NCBI GenBank assembly: GCA_950097015.1
Contig: CATNEN010000039.1
Span: forward strand, 13,176,501 to 13,240,500
Reading direction: 5' to 3'
DNA length: 64,000 nt
Source of the DNA: Macrostomum hystrix
Lineage: Eukaryota > Platyhelminthes > Macrostomidae
The notes under the pieces are model-generated. The model was not told the origin of the DNA, did not search any database, and saw only the letters and a program-made list of their open reading frames with translations. Below are positions 1-11,368 of this stretch, one piece after another. How positions within the stretch are numbered: position 1 is the stretch's first letter; every line of letters starts with the position of its first letter. The translations under genes and the position numbers were made by a program.

Positions 1-176
1 ATTGTGCGACTGTGTCGGGCTAGAAGAATTCCCAGCTTTCGCGTTGGCGACCGCGGAGGTTACAGAAGTGGCGGCGGCGGCGTCGGCAGCAGAATCGGCG
101 GAGTTGCTGGCAATGTTGAAGTCAACAGTCGGGCTGTCCTTCGCAGCGGATTTGTGTCCTGTTCAGCTGAAACCCA
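1..176 (-). CDS. possible partial exon, A/S-rich, orientation uncertain
   Basis: The first 180 bases are clearly GC-richer than the AT-rich DNA that follows, as expected for coding sequence. On the minus strand an open frame rich in Ala, Ser, Asp and Thr runs from a possible acceptor (CTGAACAG, just above 176) to the window edge. On the plus strand an equally open frame ends at 226. Both readings are low-complexity and no domain is recognised, so strand and product remain open. Confidence 0.25.
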
Positions 177-229
177 TGCCTAAATGCGGCGCATGCAATG
201 AAACTACAGCTTTGAATCACCCTTAAAAC

Positions 230-1335
230 AACCAGAAATTAATAACGTTTCGCCATTATTGAAAACTAATTTATAAAATACATTTTTTGCTTAGTTTACC
301 CGTTTAATCGCAAGTATATTCAGTTTCTAGCTTAAATACTAATTGGACTCTGTCATTCTTATGCTTCTCGGAAAAAGATGCTTGGAACCGCGATGAAGGG
401 TCGCTTCAAATCTCGTCCACGACGGATTAACCTGCAGAAACGTGCCAAAGAGCTACCTTTCTGACCATGCTTAACTACCTATCGACTTATTTTCTACTTA
501 TCAATCATTTTCATGCTGGATTTCGGAATCTGGTTGAGTCAGGAATTCCCAGAGATTGAATGAACACTCATTTAACAGCTTTGCTTAGAGACCAGGCGAA
601 CCGTGAATCAGTTATCCGGAGTGGAATATGATGAACTAACTGACTAGTGGCAGCATGAGTTAATTGGAAGGCTCCATCATGCCTCACTAGATTCATGCTG
701 CAGCGCTTGGTGCATCGATGTAGGGGATCTTGGAGGAACAATTCTTTCAGCTTGCTTTGGCTAGATCATCGAGATGTGCTCCAAGTAGGAGGAAGAAAGT
801 AGTTGGCTGAGTGCCAAGTTGCTTCTACAGCAGTGCCTGTCCTTCCTATTCTATCTGTTTCTTCCTATCTATTAAGTCTAAGCAGTCAAGTGAGCATTAA
901 TTCACCGAAGATACATACCCTGCTCTCCTAACGCTTTCTATATTTATCTTTTTCTGGCAGATCCACTGTGGCATATGTCCGTAGATAAGGAGGGAGCGTG
1001 GTTCGAATCTTCGAAATTCCCAAATCTGATTATCGACAACACTGTTTGAAGACTATTGAAGTACTTTTGTGCTGTGTTCCTCTTCTAAAAGTGGATCGAA
1101 ATATGTACTTTTGGACTGGCCGTCTTTAGTCACGTAGACTGCTACAGCGAAATTCAGATTTGAATCGTTCAGATCGCCGATGCAGTGGCATGCAAATGAA
1201 AAAAGAAGAATTCAAGAACATTAGGTTTCGCGTTTTGACGAAATATGAAATTAATTGTTTGTTTTTCTAGTTTAATTTAATTTCGTAATAATTTCTAAAC
1301 GGACGGGAAGGCAACGAAAAGTCAGTTGTGTCTCA
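230..1335. other. non-repetitive stretch, no gene seen
   Basis: Mixed-composition DNA without a convincing ORF, splice-linked exon or repeat. A short stretch around 960-1010 has a weak tRNA B-box look (gtggttcgaatc) but no matching A-box or cloverleaf. Confidence 0.5.
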
Positions 1336-1337
1336 AG

Positions 1338-2415
1338 CTATTAATGCTGCTATTCTAGATACGATTCCAGCTTTGATTATTACTACGGCTGGGCTCCTGC
1401 TTCGATTGTAGCTCCGATTCCTGCTGCGATTCTAGATATAAATTATTCTGCGATTCTAGTAACGACCCCTGCGGCGGTTCTAGCTACGATTCCTGCAGCG
1501 ATACTAGCTACGATCCTTGCTGCGATTCTGGCTACGATTCCTGCTTCGATTCTGGCTACGATCCTTGCTGCGATTCTGGCTACGATTCATGCAGCGATAC
1601 TAGCTACGGATTCTGCTTCGATTCTAGCTACGACTCTTGCTGCGATTCTATCTACGACCCCTGCGGCGATTCTATCTACGACTCTTGCTGTGATTCTATC
1701 TACGACCCCTGCGGCGATTCTAGCTACGGATTCTGCTTCGATTCTAGCTACGACCCCTGCGGCGATTCTAGCTACGACTCTTGCTGCGATTCTATCTACG
1801 ACCCCTGCGGCGATTCTAGCTACGACTCTTGCTGCGATTCTATCTACGACCCCTGCGGCGATTCTAGCTACGACTCTTGCTGCGATTCTATCTACGACCC
1901 CTGCGGCGATTCTAGCTACGACTCTTGCTGCGATTCTATCTACGACCCCTGCGGCGATTCTAGCTACGACTCTTGCTGCGATTCTAGCTACGACCCCTGC
2001 GGCGATTCTATCTACGACCCCTGCTTCGATTCTATCTACGACCCCTGCTTCGATTCTAGCTACGACTCTTGCTGCGATTCTATCTACGACCCTTGCGGCG
2101 ATTCTAGCTTTGACCCTTGCGGCGATTCTAGATACGATTCCTGCTACGATTCTAGCTGGGCTCCCTTCTGCAATTCTAGCTTGGACCCTTGTGGCGATTC
2201 TAGCTACGATTCCTGCTACGATTCTAGCTGGGCTCTCTTCTGCGATTCTAGCTTGGACCCTTGTGGTGATTCTAGATACGATTCCTGCTACGATTCTAGC
2301 TGGGCTCCCTTCTGCGATTCTAGCTTGGACCCTTGTGGCGATTCTAGCTACGATTCCTGCTACGATTCCTGCTTCGATTCTAGCCACAATTACTGGTTCT
2401 TTTCTAGCTACTGTT
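1338..2415. repeat. 24-bp minisatellite (gattctagctacgactcttgctgc type)
   Basis: About 45 tandem units of 24 bp, most regular at 1600-2090 and more diverged at both ends. A second unit type with a ctgggctcccttctgc segment appears at 2150-2340. The unit length is a multiple of three and lacks stops in several frames, so long spurious ORFs arise on both strands (for example 1587-2426 minus and 1690-2436 plus). Their perfect short periodicity and lack of any other coding signal argue against translation. Confidence 0.93.
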
Positions 2416-2429
2416 ATAATTTTCAATGA

Positions 2430-3230
2430 GAAGTAAATCTTTCATAGAAAGTTTATCTCGTGTCAATTATCTAAATTAAGTGTATAATCTGCCCATTATA
2501 AAACTACTGCCGGGAGTTTCACAGCAATTGGGAAATACTATTGAAGACTTTGTACTCTTAAGAGCAATGAATTAGCATAAATTAGCTGACTAAGCTTTTA
2601 TGCCTCGACGAGCTTTCATTCCGTGAGTCGCTTGATAGAAAAAAAACGGTATAATATTTATGAGCCCAAATATGATTTTTGGACAGGTCTTGCTACTAAA
2701 TTATGAAATAATATTTAGTTAAGCAGTGAATAATAGTAATAAAGTAATTTAGTTTATATGGGTTTGTAACTGCATTATCTTTGGCGCTCTTGAATATAAA
2801 TATTAATTTACGAGTATATTTAACAAGTAGCGAAGATGTTTTACTATTCCGTTGGTCTCATTAAGTATAAAATGCATAATTTATGCTAGCAAACTAGTGA
2901 TTTATAACTGCTTCGATACTTCATCTTACTTCAGGGCTTGCTACGGAAATGCAATATAAACTGTGTTATGATAATTTGCGAAGAATAGAAAAAACATGTT
3001 TTTCATCTGCTAGCCCTTGCAACTATGCCTGTCGTACAAGAACAGGTAGAAATGCGTAACACTAGTAGGAGCCTGTGATTAATGGGATAAATCATAAATA
3101 TATTTTCGGGACTGGGACTGAAACGGAAGTTGAATTGAGATCAATATGGTCGTAGAAACTGCAGGAGGTTTAGAGGTAAACAAGAAAGAAATTAAACTAA
3201 AAAAGCCAATTGGAGAGAATAAAAACACGT
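2430..3230. other. AT-rich spacer, nothing recognised
   Basis: No ORF of note, no tandem structure and no recognisable element between the two minisatellites. Confidence 0.5.
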
Positions 3231-4555
3231 AAAGATAAACTATACAAACTTGTAGGATAATCTACAAGCTCATATGATAAAAAAACGGCGATCTGATTGA
3301 CTAAAATACTCGAAGACGAAGTATGAACTAAAAACTCGTAGGATAGACTAAACATTCATTGGAAAAAACCAAAAACCCGTTGGATAAACTAAAATAGTCA
3401 TTGGTTCAACTGAAAACTCGTAGGATTACCTAAAATTCTCGTATAAAAAACTTAACTCCTCGTAGGATAAACTAAACACTCGTAGGATAAACTAAACACT
3501 CGTAGGATAAACTAAAATGCTCGTAACTAAAATACTCGTAGGATAAACTTAAGACTCGTAGGATAAACTAAAATACCCGTAGGATAAACTAAAATACCCG
3601 TAGGATAAACTAAAATACCCGTAGGATAAACTAAAATAATCGTAGGATAAACTAACATACCCGTAGGATAAACTAAAATACCCGTAGGATAAACTAAAAT
3701 ACTCGTAGGATAAACTAAAATACCCGTAGGATAAACTAAAATACCCGTAGGATAAACTAAAATACTCGTAGGATAAACTAAAATACTCGTAGGATAAACT
3801 AAAATACCCGTAGGATAAACTAAAATACTCGTAGGATAAACTGAATACTCGTAGGATAAACTAAAATACTCGTAGGATAAACTAAAATCCCCGTAGGATA
3901 AACTAAAATACCCGTAGGATAAAATAAAATACTCGTAGGATAAACTAAAATACTTGTAGGATAAACTAAAATACTCGTAGGATAAACTAAAATACTCGTA
4001 GGATAAACTAAACACTCGTAGGATATACTAAACACTCGTAGGATAAACTAAACACTCGTAGGATAAACTAAAGACTCGTAGGATAAACTAAACACTCGTA
4101 GCATAAGCTAAAGACTCGTAGGAATAACTAAAGACTCGTAGGATAAACTAAACACTCGTAGGAATAACTAAAGACTCGTAGGATAAACTAAACACTCGTA
4201 GGAATAACTAAAGACTCGTAGGCTAAACTAAACACTCGTAGGATAAACTAAACACTCATAGGATAAACTAAACACTCGTAGGATAAACTAAACACTCGTA
4301 GGATAAACTAAACACTCATAGGATAAAACTCGTAGGATAAGCTGAAATGCTGGTAGGATAAACTAAAATGCTCGTAACTAAAATACTCGTAGGATAGACA
4401 AAAATACTCGTAGGATAAACTAAAATACCCGTAGGATAAACTAAAATACTCGTAGGATAAACTAAAATTCTCGTATTTTTACTCGTGGGATAGACAAAAT
4501 GACTGATTGGATACACTAAAAGAATTTTATTTTATCCTACGAATTCTCGTAGAAA
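3230..4555. repeat. 20/21-bp minisatellite (actaaaatactcgtaggataa type)
   Basis: A tandem array with two unit classes. A 21-bp class (aaaatacccgtaggataaact) fills about 3540-3990, and a 20-bp class (aaacactcgtaggataaact) fills about 4000-4320 and the start. Diverged units extend to about 4550. Minus-strand ORFs reading Val-Tyr-Pro-Thr-Gly-Ile-Leu repeats come only from the array. Confidence 0.93.
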
Positions 4556-5161
4556 TGAATTTTATGTGCAAAAAAGTTTCTGGATAAAGTGTTAAGTTTT
4601 ACATATTGATTTTTGTTCGATTACATTTTTGAAATTTAGCCTTTTACCACTATAATAAAATTGTATCTTATTCTATAGCTCCAAGCACTTTCTTCTAGTC
4701 CTTCAGAATTGTTTGCAGCAATTAAATTCCTAACATTCCAAAGCCTGTCCGAGACAGCGCAACCTTTCCCATTGTTCAACTGTACACCAAACACAAGGTT
4801 TGGTGAATAGTGGCATCGCAAATTGAGTTACAATTTGGTTGTTGTTGGCAATGTCAAGCCTATAATGCGAATGGAAGAGAGAATGCACGTCAGAGTCGGA
4901 GCAGGTAGAATTATGCGTACATTGCCTTCTTTTCGTTTTATTGTGTGTGGGCTCAGTAAACACACATACAGTAAGCGCATTTGCTTTTCGAGTTAAGTAG
5001 GCAGAAAAAATTAGTTTGACCCCTTCAGCTCTTAAACAATGAGTAGGGGGGGGCGATTCTTGTTATAAACTTCTAGAAGTGGGTGGCAGTTGCGCACAGA
5101 AACACATGAGAGCAGGACAAAATTGTCAATTTTATCATTTTAAAAAGTCATCAACGATCAA
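4556..5161. other. spacer and 5' flank of the small membrane-protein gene
   Basis: No repeat or supported exon. Two short overlapping minus-strand ORFs show no domain and look accidental. Confidence 0.4.
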
Positions 5162-6653
5162 ATGGCGACAATCAGCGTCATTTTAAAGACAATTATTCTG
5201 CTGACACTGATTGACATGAGTTTGGCAGCGGACGCCGGCTCAAGCAGTCAGCAGCTGTCAGTCGGCGCGGCTGTGGGCATCTCGGTGGCCGTCAGTGTTG
5301 TCGTGTGCGCCGTGATTGCTTGCATTATAATCTGCCTGCTGGTTCGGTATCTGAGGCCTGGAAGAAGAGATGGAGCTGCACTAGCGGGAGATGGTGCGTT
5401 CGATTTAGGGAATTTATTAGTTCAAGGCACAAGCGTCTGACTCACTCGCCTAATTATTTCAAACATGAAATATTGTTGGTATCACAAATTTTTATGCGAA
5501 ATGGTCACTCTGAAAGAGTCACTCTCTAGTGGGGTGAGTAGCAGAGTGGTTAACGCGTTTGTCTCTCGCACCAAGGTCCCTGAGCTCGATTCCGCGACAA
5601 GGCCTCATTCATTTGGGGCCGTCAATAATGTGAACGTCAGGGCAGATGTGCACACCTGTGTGATCGTGTGCCTGCGTACAGTATCCGTGTGCCTGTGTGC
5701 TCAGGAGTCAGCAAAATGGACATAATTGCCTCCTTGCTGGCAATAAATCTAGTGTCACTAAATGATGTGCCATTACCTGCTGCTCTCCTGCTATTATTAT
5801 CATTAATAAGAGTCACACTGAAAAACTGAAAGAGCCACTCTGAGAGAGCCACTCTGAAAAGAGCCACTCAGAGAGTCACTCTGAGAGAGCCACTCTGAGA
5901 GAGTCACTCTGAGAGAGCCACTCTGAGAGAGCCACTCTGAGAGAGCCACTCTGAGAGAGCCACTCTGAGAGAGCCACTCTGAGAGAGCCACTCTGAGAGA
6001 GCCACTCTGAGAGAGCCACTCTGAGAGAGCCACTCTGAGAGAGCCACTCTGAGAGAGCCACTCTGAGAGAGCCACTCTGAGAGAGCCACTCTGAGAGAGC
6101 CACTCTGAGAGAGCCACTCTGAGAGAGCCACTCTGAGAGAGCCACTCTGAGAGAGCCACTCTGAGAGAGCCACTCTGAGAGAGCCACTCTGAGAGAGCCA
6201 CTCTGAGAGAGCCACTCTGAGAGAGCCACTCTGAGAGAGCCACTCTGAGAGAGCCACTCTGAGAGAGCCACTCTGAGAGAGCCACTCTGAGAGAGCCACT
6301 CTGAGAGAGCCACTCTGAGAGAGCCACTCTGAGAGAGCCACTCTGAGAGAGCCACTCTGAGAGAGCCACTCTGAGAGAGCCACTCTGAGAGAGCCACTCT
6401 GAGAGAGCCACTCTGAGAGAGCCACTCTGAGAGAGCCACTCTGAGAGAGCCACTCTGAAAGACCCACTCTGAAAGACCCACCCAAACGAATGCAGGCAAC
6501 CACTTTGAGCAGCAGTACACGAGTGCCAGCGGCAGTCGCAGTCTACTATTTGTAGAGGAGGGCAGCGGTGCGACCGCCAACGCTGGCCTTGACCCGATGC
6601 GTCACAAGAGCAGCAAACACCAGTCCAAGGATAAAGAATATGCAAGTTTTTAG
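5162..6653 (+). CDS. small single-pass membrane protein, two exons
   Basis: Exons 5162-5393 and 6496-6653 join in phase 1 (GAT G|GTGCGT donor; AATGCAG|GC acceptor) to give 129 residues. The protein has a signal peptide (about residues 1-22), a very short Ser/Gln-rich ectodomain (about 23-33), a strong transmembrane helix (about 34-62, VGISVAVSVVVCAVIACII) and a basic stop-transfer YLRPGRR. The cytoplasmic tail of about 65 residues ends SKDKEYASF. A C-terminal KDKEY-aromatic tail recalls the cytoplasmic ends of neurexin/syndecan-class proteins that bind PDZ or FERM partners, but this is only a resemblance. I do not recognise the family. The intron holds a SINE and a 14-bp array. An alternative donor inside exon 2 cannot be excluded. 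Confidence 0.55.
5500..5529. repeat. left fragment of the 14-bp array, split off by a SINE
   Basis: The bases tcactctgaaagagtcactct match units of the array that resumes at about 5812, on the other side of the SINE. Confidence 0.6.
5530..5811 (+). mobile_element. tRNA-derived SINE, copy A
   Basis: The head shows RNA polymerase III boxes: A-box-like tagcagagtggttaacgcg and B-box-like gagctcgattcc. A body shared with four other copies in the window follows (catttatttggggc, ccagatgtacacacctgtg, gtatctgtgtgcgtgtgtgctcagg, tagtgtcactaaatgatg). The tail is a run of tattattatcatt. It lies in the intron of the small membrane-protein gene and appears inserted into the 14-bp array, with agagtcac(t/a)ct on both sides as a possible target duplication. 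Confidence 0.8.
5812..6480. repeat. 14-bp minisatellite (gagagagccactct)
   Basis: About 47 nearly perfect 14-bp units inside an intron. Three units equal 42 bp, so all minus-strand frames stay open with a 14-residue period; these ORFs are artefacts. Confidence 0.96.
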
Positions 6654-6853
6654 CAATTTCAGTTTTTTTTCATTTTCAAGTACAGCTAAGCTTAAAAGTA
6701 CTTTGACTTGTGTTGATTTTCCAAATTACTTTTGCCCCATCACTCATTACTCATTCATTAATTTTGCATCGTTAAAGACACCCAGGTGGGCTTTCTACCT
6801 AGATTAATGGGCACCAGTAAAACTGTGAATGACAGTTTAAGCAAACTTGACAA

Positions 6854-8895
6854 ATGGCCTACTCGCCTTCGTTACTACCCAAGGAATGTTATGATAAATC
6901 AGTGCTAAGAGACTCCTACCCAAAAGAGCTAAGGCTAGAAGTCGAGGTTCCTTAATTTCATATCTGGTAGAAACTTTCTGCGAGCAAAAGTAAATTTCAT
7001 TTCTATATCTATAATCTTTGTTGCGATGCCATTCTAGGAATGTCACAAAATCGCAGTTAAAGTGGCTTCTCCAGACGACCTTCGCTTCAAGGTGTGCCGC
7101 AGCAGCGAAGGGGCTATTCTGGTGGCTACGGATCCAGCAGCTGGCTCGAAATGCAGCAGAGATGGCATCAGAGAAGGTCAGTGGCTCAAGGGGGTGTGAT
7201 TGGCAGAGAGACTAACGTTATTAAGCTTCACAAGTGTCCAGTATTGCGTCAGTAACCCACAGTCCTGCTGCAATTAACCATCAGGTGATCAGATAATTGG
7301 TGTTTACGTGGACATCAAATCGGCGGGCGGTGGCGCCCACCCCAAGGAGGTCAGCGAGCTGCTCAGCTTGGCCAGCGACTACCCGCTGGTGGTAGAGTTC
7401 GCACACAGCGGACCAGTTGTGCGCGGCCCTTCCGCTGACAATCCAGCCAGACGGTCTAAACTCAGCAGCGCCGAAGCTGTCCTTCGTCGACATCGAAATC
7501 GGCAATCGGCTGTTGACGTAGTTGACGGACCGTCTACAGAAGTGACAGCCAGTCAGCAGATTGACGAACAGCCGCAGGAGCGGCAGAGACAGTCGCGAAA
7601 ACTGTGGTCTGCTCCGCCGCCACCGGAAGACCGAGACAGCCATTTCTCCATCCAGGATCGACGAAAACGACGCCGGAAGCAGCAGTTGGCGCAGACGACA
7701 GACACCCTGCAGGAGGAGCCGCAGCCGTGGTTTGAAAGGCTGTGTAGTCTGCATTCCGAGGCTAAAATTGACGACGGTGAATGGGTCTGGATGCCGAATG
7801 CGCAGCTCGTTGTGCTGCCCGAGTCGGATGTCACATCAGAATCTGAGGCTGATGAACAACTGGACGACACGGCACTGATAGAGGAGCAAGCTATTGCCGT
7901 GTTCTCAGCCAGCCTGATGGACAGTGCTCCGCGAAGGTTTGCAACGCCGCCGGCTGTTGTTGGCCTCGTTGAACGAGTGTTCGATCACTACGAATTGGAG
8001 GAGCAGGACGTTGTGCCGGACATGCCACCGCCGTCAGAGCTCCGACCAGTGATTGACAGCTGCACACAGTACGACGGGGCAGAGTCTCAAATGGTGGACA
8101 GTTGCGAGCTAGAAGAAGTGTGGGAGAGTCTGCAGAATCACGTTGTCTGGCCCGAACTGGCGGGCTGGCAGTCGCTGCCAAACTGCAAAGTTCAAGGTCA
8201 ATTCGGTGAGTGACAGGTGTGACAGACATTTGAAGACAGACACAGATAGTGAGAGCAGATAGGAAGGCAGCTAACAATCCGCATGAACACTTCCAGTGGT
8301 GTCCGTGCCGGTTACCGAGGAGGACGAGGACAGGGAGCTGGCCGTTTATCTGGCCAGCGCGGCCGTCGGAGTCTCGTCAAGTTCAGCATCATCATCGTCG
8401 CGAACTATCCAGGAGGACGCAATGGTGGCAACGGTAGCGCCGTCGGCCCAGTGCCTGCCGCCTCGTCAGCGCAGCCAAGAGGATCAGCAGCTGCTGGAGC
8501 TGTCTCGCAGCATGGCACTGCGCGACGTTGAAGTTGCCACCGTCATCCTGCTGGATGCGGAGGCGCGCCGACGTCAGCAGATGGAGCTGGAAGGCGACCA
8601 TGGCGAGCTGAGCAGCGGGAGGTCTACGGTGCAGGAGGAGTGTATCGACCCCATCCTGGCTCCTGACAGAAAGGCTCTCTCTGGTGATCAGGTTGAACGA
8701 GATCTGCGCAACTTGATGCACGTCAATGACAGCGACTCGGCCGACGAGGACCAGGTCGATGACGAAGACTTAGCCGTCGTCGAGGCATTGATTGACGACT
8801 TTGAGCTGGCTGCGGCGGAATGGAAGGCTTCGCATTCGCTGAATATGGATCGTCATCCGGAAGATACTGAGGATCTGGACACGGACGAGTTCTGA
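6854..8895 (+). CDS. divergent PDZ-domain protein with long acidic tail, four exons
   Basis: Exons 6854-6946, 7038-7176, 7285-8205 and 8297-8895 join without breaking frame (donors GAG|GTTCCT, GAAG|GTCAGT, TTCG|GTGAGT; acceptors ATTCTAG, CCATCAG, TTCCAG) to give 583 residues. Residues about 25-115 read as a PDZ domain: ELRLEVEECHKIAVKV, then DLRFKVCRSSEGAILV in place of the usual GLGF loop, then the typical GIREGDQIIGV turn and a final strand PLVVEF. The rest is not recognised: a basic patch RRKRRRK, SQEDQQLL and ELAAAEWK helical segments, and a strongly acidic end DTEDLDTDEF. The first exon, with a weak GTTCCT donor, is the least certain part. The protein is probably an intracellular scaffold or adaptor. 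It follows the membrane-protein gene by 200 bp on the same strand. Confidence 0.62.
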
Positions 8896-9492
8896 TTGAG
8901 CATTGCTTGATTTGCACTTTTCTGTGTCGACAATTACAAAGGTGAAACAGCAGAGCTATTTTAGTGTGAGCCGTAGAAAATATATTATTTTATTTTCTAT
9001 TTTCTTTTATTTAGTTATTTTTGTACTTAAATTACTTCATAATTTAATAATTATTGATCATAAAAATTTTTTTTTCAAAATATTTTCTACGGTTTACTTT
9101 CTTTTCGACTCGTTTTGTTTTATTATCATTCATATTATTGTTATCTAATTGTTTAAAATATACTTTTGCTTTATGTACTAACTTTTTCTCATGCTATACA
9201 GTATTAATATTCTTTGTAACTATTATAGTGTAAATGAAAAACTGCTTTGAAAAAAATACTCTGATAAAATCAGTAGAAATTGTAAAAACACTTTATTACT
9301 GCATGTTCGTTGTTAAAATTTAAACCTACTGGATAATTATCTATATTAGAATTTTTTTCATGTGCTAAATCTCAAGTATTAATACTGCTTTTTGCATCCA
9401 ATTTAATAAATTGAAGAGAGCATGGCAGCAATGGCCGCAAGTGGCGGCTGGCAGAGATGTCTATGGTAAAAAGTCTCTCCCTGTGTTAAAAC
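8896..9492. other. AT-rich 3' region with possible polyA signal
   Basis: Follows the TGA of the PDZ gene. It is very AT-rich, as expected for a 3' UTR or spacer, and contains aataaa at 9405-9410. Nothing else is recognised. Confidence 0.35.
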
Positions 9493-10448
9493 CATTTTTG
9501 CGTTCATTCTTAGAAAAGTCGCGTTTAATTTGAGAACCATTGACTGTGCCTTTGCACACAACCATTACCATGCCTTATCAGAGAATTTCCAACGAGAAGT
9601 ATGACTTGATTGTGCCGGCAATTGAGAGGGTCGATGTGGTTAGCGGCATTTCTGCAATGCTCAGCGTGAATGTAAAGACAGTTTACGCCATTCGACGGTA
9701 AGAAGCACGTCAAGTTGACTGACAAAATTGTGGAATTCCTGAGCAACCGGGTTGAACAAAACCCGCTGTTGACACTGTTGCAGATGCGGACTGCCCTGGC
9801 TGAGCAGTTGGTGCTGAGTTTCAGAACATCGACCAGCGCCTAACACGCCATCTATATGGATTAGTGCGGATTTAACCTCTGGATGTCCAGGCAGCAGGGT
9901 CGACCACCACTTCGAATGGCTGCATGCACGCACAGCGTGGCGCCACTGTCAACATGTGTCTGGCCATCTCGACTACTGAGGGCCTGCTGAACTAAATGTT
10001 CCTGGCAGAGACGATGACTGCAGATGAACTTCAGGGAGTTCCTGAGCCAGCTTATTGACAATGCTGTTAACACCCTGGAGGCTGATGGGAACTGTGTGAG
10101 CATCATGGACGGCGCACCCGTGCACAGCGAGGCTCGGGTGCCACCTGCATATGCTGGGCGTGTGCTGCTGAAAACGCTGCCTCCATTATTCACCGTTCCT
10201 CAGCCCGACAGAGCAAGGCCATCAGCTGCTTCAAGGCCAGCATCAAGAACCAGCTAGCTGACCCCGCTGTTCAGGCTGAATTGTCCGGTCCGCCTGCGGA
10301 CCGCCACCTAGTGGCGAGTGGCAAGTTTTCTGAAATTGAACGCAAAATCCTGCAGAAAAGCCATAGACAAAAAGCGAAGCCAGTGAAAATATATGGCAGA
10401 AGGGACTCTTAAATTGAACGCAACTTTTCTGAACTAAAACGCAAAAAG
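9493..10448 (+). mobile_element. degenerate Tc1/mariner-superfamily DDE element with TIRs
   Basis: Imperfect terminal inverted repeats of about 38 bp lie at 9493-9532 (tttttgcgttcattcttag...) and 10411-10448 (its diverged complement, ending gaactaaaacgcaaaaag). Between them is a decayed transposase. A helix-turn-helix start MPYQRISNEKYDLIVPAIER is followed by a stop and frame change near 9703. A second segment reads KIVEFLSNRVEQNPLL. A DDE_3-like part follows, with a D-stop-CGFNLW segment, FREFLSQLIDNAVNTLE and IMDGAPVHS. The motif normally ending in Glu is not intact. It is non-functional. Confidence 0.75.
9571..10257 (+). pseudogene. broken DDE_3-type transposase
   Basis: This is the coding remnant inside the TIR element. 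At least two in-frame stops and one or more frameshifts separate recognisable segments (N-terminal HTH, the NPLL linker, the D-x-CGFNLW first catalytic block and the MDGAPVHS second catalytic block). The second Asp is visible; the first catalytic block is interrupted by a stop. No intact product is possible. Confidence 0.72.
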
Positions 10449-11368
10449 CTATTTATTACGTCCATAATTTTGACAGCCGAGAAATCGATGCGAAAAATAT
10501 ATTTCCTTTGTTTAACTGTGATGATTCGAACAGGTTTTTTTCCAATAAATGACTACATTTTCCAGTGAAAAAATAAACAAGTTTAAATAAGCGCGCCATA
10601 TTACTTTAATTGGCTGCTTGTGAGTAGCATGATAAGGAGCTGGCGATTTCTATTGATATTATTAGACGCACATAATTATTAAATAATCAGCGAGCGAGTT
10701 GAATTGTTAAGTGTGACTGTAAAAGTGTCGATTTTTGGATCATTTGGGCAGAATTTCGGGAGCAGAAGAGAAAAAAATTGTTAAAATTGCATCAAAATAT
10801 TTAACCCGTAAATAAAATCTACTGGGTGATTTGAGATTCGGGTTCAAAGCGACTCAACAAAAGCAACCAAATGGTTAAAACAAAAAACCTAGAAGAAAAG
10901 TCCCATCTAGAAAAAAACTAGTTAAAGCGTGATTGATTTTTCGAAAATGTAAGTTTTTTAAAAAGCATTGCACTTTGGGACCAATTAAAAAGTTTTAGTA
11001 ATTTTTAGCTAAAAGCTTTTCGAACTTGTTAAACAGGTTATTGAACCTGTTAGACATGTTATGTAATGAACCTGTTCTACAGAGTTAAAAAAACACAGCC
11101 TATAAGTTGACTTCCGGTAAAAATTCGAACATGTAAATTTTTAATGGTTAGAAAGTTAGTTAAAATGTTTAAATAAATACTTTGTGACTGAAAATAATTA
11201 TGTTCCGCAAGCTTAAATAGATTGGAAAACTAAGAAAAGCAGAACAAAATGTGGAGATTAGCAAAAGAATCAATCAAAACAAAAAACTGGCATATGAAAA
11301 ATGTTCTGTTACATTCAACAACTTGTGAAGCAGTGTGTAAAGTAAAACGATCAGCTGACGGCTGGCCT
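10449..11368. other. AT-rich spacer downstream of the NHERF-like gene
   Basis: No exon or element seen. It probably includes the 3' UTR of the minus-strand NHERF-like gene. Confidence 0.4.

Noticed and set aside
960-1015. tRNA-like B box gtggttcgaatc
   Set aside because: No A box at the correct distance and no acceptor stem.
1587-2436. Long ORFs on both strands (Ala-Arg-Ile-Val repeats)
   Set aside because: They follow the 24-bp minisatellite exactly and are open on both strands at once; no other coding sign.
5530-5600. Functional tRNA gene at the SINE heads
   Set aside because: The A and B boxes are present but no complete cloverleaf or anticodon arm can be drawn, and the same sequence recurs five times with a common non-tRNA body.
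5803-6645. 280-codon minus ORF of VALSEWLSQSGSLR repeats
   Set aside because: A product of the 14-bp array within an intron; the same peptide appears in three overlapping frames.
7281-7754. Minus ORF of 157 codons
   Set aside because: A shadow of the PDZ-gene exon on the plus strand, which has domain support and splice sites.
10024-10257. Independent plus-strand gene (77 codons)
   Set aside because: It is the third segment of the broken DDE transposase.
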